From NCBI GenBank assembly GCA_022565365.1, contig JAIUMW010000007.1, positions 1-36,322 on the forward strand: a stretch of DNA of 36,322 nt, in the 5' to 3' direction. The position numbers and the translations under genes are program-made. The DNA is from Oceanicaulis sp. (GTDB lineage Bacteria > Pseudomonadota > Alphaproteobacteria > Caulobacterales > Maricaulaceae). This document shows positions 33,381-36,322 of the stretch, piece after piece (the stretch's first letter is position 1; the number at the start of each line of letters is the position of its first letter). The notes under the pieces were generated by a model. The model saw only the letters and a program-made list of their open reading frames with translations. It did no database searches and was not told where the DNA came from.

Positions 33381-34424
33381 TCAGCTGGCAGGCCGGCCCC
33401 AGCGCGCGCGCCAGCCGCGCTCGTCCACATGCACGAAACCGCCGTGCACGCGGGTCGGTCCGTACTCGCCGAGCCCTCCCAGATGACGCGCGAAATCGGG
33501 GCTTTCGTCATACAGCTTTTCAACCAGATCATAGATCAGCGCCGCATCGCGCCGGTCGGTGACGCCGTCGCCATTGAGGTCGCTCATGCGGCCATTGCCT
33601 TCGAGATCAATGTAGATGTCCGCCGCCCCGCCGAAGATGTGGCGCGAATTGTCCCCGTTGCCGATGGCGCGGTTATAGGCCGGGGTGCGGAACCCGCTCA
33701 TCACGCCCAGCGTATCGACCCGCCAGCCCGCCGCGTTCACCGCTTCCAGGATATGCTCCAGCTTGACCATCAGCGCCTCGGTCACCAGCACATAGGGCGT
33801 GCCGTCATGGGCCTGCTTGCACAGGAACTGGCCCAGCGTGAAATGCGGGGTGATGCGCAGTCCGGCGAGGGCGCCGTTCACCTCCACCAGCGCCTCGGGG
33901 GCGCGATAGGCCGCCTCGCCGCGATAGGTCTCGGCCGGGTAGGCCCCGATGCGGGATCCGTTCAGCACGCCGTCCCGGGCCTCGGCCAGGGCGCGCATGG
34001 TGACGAGGTTGAGCGCCATGGGCGCGCCGCTCTCCGCCTGCAGGCTGAGCGTGGTCACATCCGGGCCGGACGGCGCCGTCCAGACATGGCGGCGCGCGGG
34101 CTCGGCCGCTCCCGGCCACAGCACCGGCTGATCGGTTTCCAGCGTGATGCGCTCTCCGGGCCGGGCGAAGACGGTGAACACCGCCAGATCGGTGACCAGC
34201 GCATCGCGTATGGTCAGGCTGAAGCCGGCGCTTTGGCGGGCGAAGGACGCCCGACCGGGCGTGTGGCGCGGCGACAGGCCGGGGACCGGAACAGCCTCAA
34301 AGCCCTCCAGCGCACCTGAAACATCAGCGCTGGCAGAGGCGGCCTGTGCAGTGGAAACCTGCGCGGCGGCGGTCAGGCCCAGCGCGCACATGGCGCTGGC
34401 CAGCGCCCTCAGACATGGGGTCAT
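33381..34424 (-). CDS. M15-family (DUF882-like) peptidase with a dockerin/EF-hand-like loop
   Basis: 347 residues with a signal peptide. The C-terminal zinc peptidase domain has SGFRTPAYNRAIGNGDNSRH with H262, D269 in GGAADIYID, and H332 in FVHVDERG, matching M15A D-Ala-D-Ala carboxypeptidases and related peptidoglycan hydrolases. Between them, DLNGDGVTDRRDA (282-294) is a canonical calcium-binding DxNxDGxxDxxD loop of dockerin/EF-hand type. The N-terminal half (~30-180) is an unrecognised β-rich region. It ends 6 bases from the end of the next gene upstream and so may share its transcript with the L,D-transpeptidase. Confidence 0.88.
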   Translation of the reverse strand: MTPCLRALASAMCALGLTAAAQVSTAQAASASADVSGALEGFEAVPVPGLSPRHTPGRASFARQSAGFSLTIRDALVTDLAVFTVFARPGERITLETDQPVLWPGAAEPARRHVWTAPSGPDVTTLSLQAESGAPMALNLVTMRALAEARDGVLNGSRIGAYPAETYRGEAAYRAPEALVEVNGALAGLRITPHFTLGQFLCKQAHDGTPYVLVTEALMVKLEHILEAVNAAGWRVDTLGVMSGFRTPAYNRAIGNGDNSRHIFGGAADIYIDLEGNGRMSDLNGDGVTDRRDAALIYDLVEKLYDESPDFARHLGGLGEYGPTRVHGGFVHVDERGWRARWGRPAS

Positions 34425-34430
34425 TCGGGG

Positions 34431-35990
34431 TCACTCCACGCGTGGCGCGGCTGCGTCCAGCGCCGCGATGAGGCCCCCGTCCCGGTCGTATAGATCGTCC
34501 ACGAATCGCACGCCAGACTCCGCATCAGTGACCGCCGTCAGGTACAGGATATGCACCATCACCGGCCGGCGCAGGGTGACCCGCGTCTCGGTTCCGCCCG
34601 CCACGATCTGGCGCAGGCGTTCGGGGGTGACGGCGGGCGTGTCCGCGGCCACCCAGTCGGCCAGCCGCATCGGGTCCTGCACCCGGATACAGCCTGACGA
34701 GAAATCCCGGCGCACCCGCGCGAACAGGCCGCGCGTGGGCGTGTCGTGGACATAGACATTGTGCCGGTTGGGGAACATGAATTTCACCACGCCCAGCGCA
34801 TTGAGCGGGCCTGGCGCCTGGCGCACCCGGTAGGGGAAGCTCTGCGCGGGCACGCTCTGCCAGTCGATGGTGGACGGATCGACCAGCTGGCCCTGGCGGT
34901 CAATGACCTGAAAGCCCAGCCGCTCCACCGATCCGGGATCGTCGCGGAAGGCGGGCAGCTTGTCGCGCACGGTCAGGCTGGCCGGGGTCTCCCACCACGG
35001 ATTGAGCACGAAATAGGTCATGGAGGCGGAGAAGACCGGCGTGCGCCGGAACAGCCGGCCCACGATCACATCATGGCGCTGCTCCACCTCGCCGCCGGCG
35101 CGGGCCTCCAGCGAGAAATCGGCGATATTCACCCGGATATGGCGCTCGCCCAGATCCTCCGGCAGCCAGCGCCAACGCTCCATATTGGCGCGGATCTGGT
35201 CGATGCGCTGCTGCGGGGTGACATTGAGCTGGGCCAGGGTGCGCGCGCCCACAATCCCGTCCGGCTCCAGGCTCAGCGAGCGCTGAAAGCGGCGCATCGC
35301 CGCGTCCATCGCGTCGTCGAACAGTTCAGGATCTTCGGCTTCAACCTCCGTCGCGGGCAGATGGCCCGTGGCGGTCAGGCGCGCGCGCAGCTGGGCGATT
35401 CGCGGGCCCCGATCGCCCTTTCGCAAGACCGGGCCGGCGTCCACGCCGGTCCATCCGCCCGCCGCCTCCAGCACACGATGGCGCTCCAGCGCGTCGACCA
35501 GGCGGCGATAGCTGTCTGACGCCGGGGCCAGCGCCTCCAGGCTGTCCTCCACCGCGTCCTGGGTCAGAGCTGCGTGCAGATAGGCGGCCAGATCGCGGTC
35601 GCGGCGGGCCGCCGTCCAGTCGGGTTCGATGCTGACCGGGTCCACCCGGCCCGACAGAAGGTGGGCGGCCAGCGTGATGTAGGCGTCGGTGGCCAGTCGG
35701 TCCATGCGCTCATCGGGGGTGCTGGCGTCGGCGGCGGAGAGCTCGGCCAGATGATAATCGCGACCGCTCAGACCGTGGCGTGGAGCCGCCTCGATGGCGC
35801 GCACCAGCGCGTCCAGATGATGGGCGTTGGCCGGCCCTGTCCAGGACAGCGCCTCGGCGCGCAGCTCATAAAAACGCTGCGAGGTTTCACACGCCCGGCA
35901 GTCGAATGCAGCGCTGGCGGACGCCGGCGCGCTCCACAGGCCCACGGCGAGCGCCGCGGACATCGCCAGACTGACAAGACGGGGGTGCAT
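34431..35990 (-). CDS. L,D-transpeptidase of the YcbB/LdtD type
   Basis: 519 residues with a signal peptide (LVSLAMSAALAVGLWSAPAS). The N-terminal YcbB-like helical domain is followed by a peptidoglycan-binding domain (RKGDRGPRIAQLRARLTATG, MRRFQRSLSLEPDGIVGART), then the YkuD catalytic domain with H415 in YVHDTPTRGLF and C434 in FSSGCIRVQDP. It forms 3-3 cross-links or attaches proteins to peptidoglycan. Ribosome site GGAGG lies five bases before ATG 35990, which fixes the start. It is 6 bases upstream of the M15 peptidase gene, a sensible partner in wall remodelling. Confidence 0.94.
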   Translation of the reverse strand: MHPRLVSLAMSAALAVGLWSAPASASAAFDCRACETSQRFYELRAEALSWTGPANAHHLDALVRAIEAAPRHGLSGRDYHLAELSAADASTPDERMDRLATDAYITLAAHLLSGRVDPVSIEPDWTAARRDRDLAAYLHAALTQDAVEDSLEALAPASDSYRRLVDALERHRVLEAAGGWTGVDAGPVLRKGDRGPRIAQLRARLTATGHLPATEVEAEDPELFDDAMDAAMRRFQRSLSLEPDGIVGARTLAQLNVTPQQRIDQIRANMERWRWLPEDLGERHIRVNIADFSLEARAGGEVEQRHDVIVGRLFRRTPVFSASMTYFVLNPWWETPASLTVRDKLPAFRDDPGSVERLGFQVIDRQGQLVDPSTIDWQSVPAQSFPYRVRQAPGPLNALGVVKFMFPNRHNVYVHDTPTRGLFARVRRDFSSGCIRVQDPMRLADWVAADTPAVTPERLRQIVAGGTETRVTLRRPVMVHILYLTAVTDAESGVRFVDDLYDRDGGLIAALDAAAPRVE

Positions 35991-36322
35991 GTATTCCTCC
36001 TGAGCGCGGCATAGCCGGTCGCTTGCCCGGGACACTCGCACGAAAAGCCTTAAGGGACACGCAGGCTTGATGGTGATGGCGCAGCATCAAGATTTGCGGA
36101 TGAGCATCCCGCCCCCCTCGCGAACGGGGAGACGGAGGCCAGCGGATTTGTCCTCCCCCGCTTGCGGGGGAGGTGGCCCGAAGGGCTGGAGGGGGGAAGC
36201 CGCCTCTGCGGAGTGGTCCTGCAGCGCCCCCCCCCCCGCGAAGCCGCCCGCCCCCCCCCCGGCGGGGGGGAGGAGCGGCGCGCGGCCCGAAGCCCCCCGC
36301 ACCCGCCCAGGGCCAGCCCCGC
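35991..36322. other. Non-coding end region with a REP-like palindrome and C/G runs
   Basis: No gene supported. CCTCCCCCGC (36152-36161), TT, GCGGGGGAGG (36164-36173), then TGGCCCGAAGGGCTGGAGGGGG: this unit recurs in many alphaproteobacterial intergenic regions and resembles the cluster at 19741. From 36227 follow 11 Cs, then 10 Cs (36251-36260) and runs of G. Bases 35991-36100 should hold the promoter of the L,D-transpeptidase, read leftward; I cannot define it. The homopolymer runs may be base-calling or assembly errors near a contig end. Confidence 0.6.
36152..36204. repeat. REP-like palindromic unit, second locus
   Basis: A 10-bp perfect stem with a two-base loop (36152-36173) followed by TGGCCCGAAGGGCTGGAGGGGGG and the small stem CCGCCTCTGCGG (36200-36211 nearby). 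Same general form as the repeats at 19741-19929: a C-rich arm, short loop, G-rich arm, and a GG-rich tail. Palindromic intergenic repeat of unknown role. Confidence 0.65.

Noticed and set aside
33189-34319. 376-codon plus-strand frame opposite the M15 peptidase and septation protein
   Set aside because: Spans the ends of two genuine minus-strand genes and has no recognisable domain.

Overview
The window is high-GC, densely coded DNA from an alphaproteobacterium, most likely of the Caulobacterales/Maricaulales type (Hyphomonas/Maricaulis/Oceanicaulis relatives). This rests on marker sets and gene orders: ubiB–coaBC–dut, rbfA–truB–rpsO–pnp, dnaN–recF, mmcB, a RegBA/ActSR–SenC redox cluster, intracellular PhaZ, IalB-like and DUF1223 proteins, and a ChrR-type anti-sigma. 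No species can be named from sequence alone. No tRNA, rRNA, CRISPR array, IS element or prophage was seen.

Layout. 1–3150: the end of ubiB, then an AbrB-like antitoxin/Doc toxin pair set between ubiB and the coenzyme A genes; phosphopantothenoylcysteine decarboxylase (CoaC) and phosphopantothenate–cysteine ligase (CoaB) as two touching genes instead of the usual fusion; a small secreted protein; dut. 3243–4292: two unrecognised small genes. 4438–8286: rbfA, truB, rpsO and pnp, without infB directly upstream. The pnp frame carries an in-frame TAG at codon 11 of its conserved N-terminus. 8465–10755: dnaN and recF, followed by a large hybrid histidine kinase on the minus strand. 12984–14000: a divergent zinicin-type metalloprotease and mmcB.

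14278–17442 holds a single-chain restriction–modification enzyme with a PD-(D/E)xK-like N-terminus, an N6-adenine methylase and a C-terminal specificity region. The specificity part is clearly AT-richer than the rest. 17526–20765: redox response regulator, its sensor kinase, and divergently a SCO/SenC copper chaperone, separated by a 570-base intergenic region with palindromic REP-like repeats. 20822–22114: PHA depolymerase. 22140–23906: a pentapeptide-repeat protein whose first two thirds are AT-rich and whose membrane-anchored last third is GC-rich, a second sign of foreign or recombined DNA.

24050–36000 is mainly envelope biology and stress response: an unrecognised lipoprotein, a class A penicillin-binding protein, two small membrane/lipid-anchored proteins, a periplasmic glycerophosphodiesterase, an IalB-like protein, an ECF sigma factor with a ChrR-like anti-sigma, a DUF1223 thioredoxin-like protein, septation protein A (YciB), an M15 peptidase with a dockerin/EF-hand-like loop, and a YcbB-like L,D-transpeptidase. 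The last ~230 bases are a palindromic GC-rich repeat followed by long C and G runs, which may be of low sequence quality.

The most surprising observation is the amber codon in pnp. The mosaic composition of the restriction enzyme and of the pentapeptide-repeat gene, the split CoaB/CoaC, and the ChrR-like protein lacking the usual zinc-binding cysteines come next. I did not find a clear-cut new multi-gene system.
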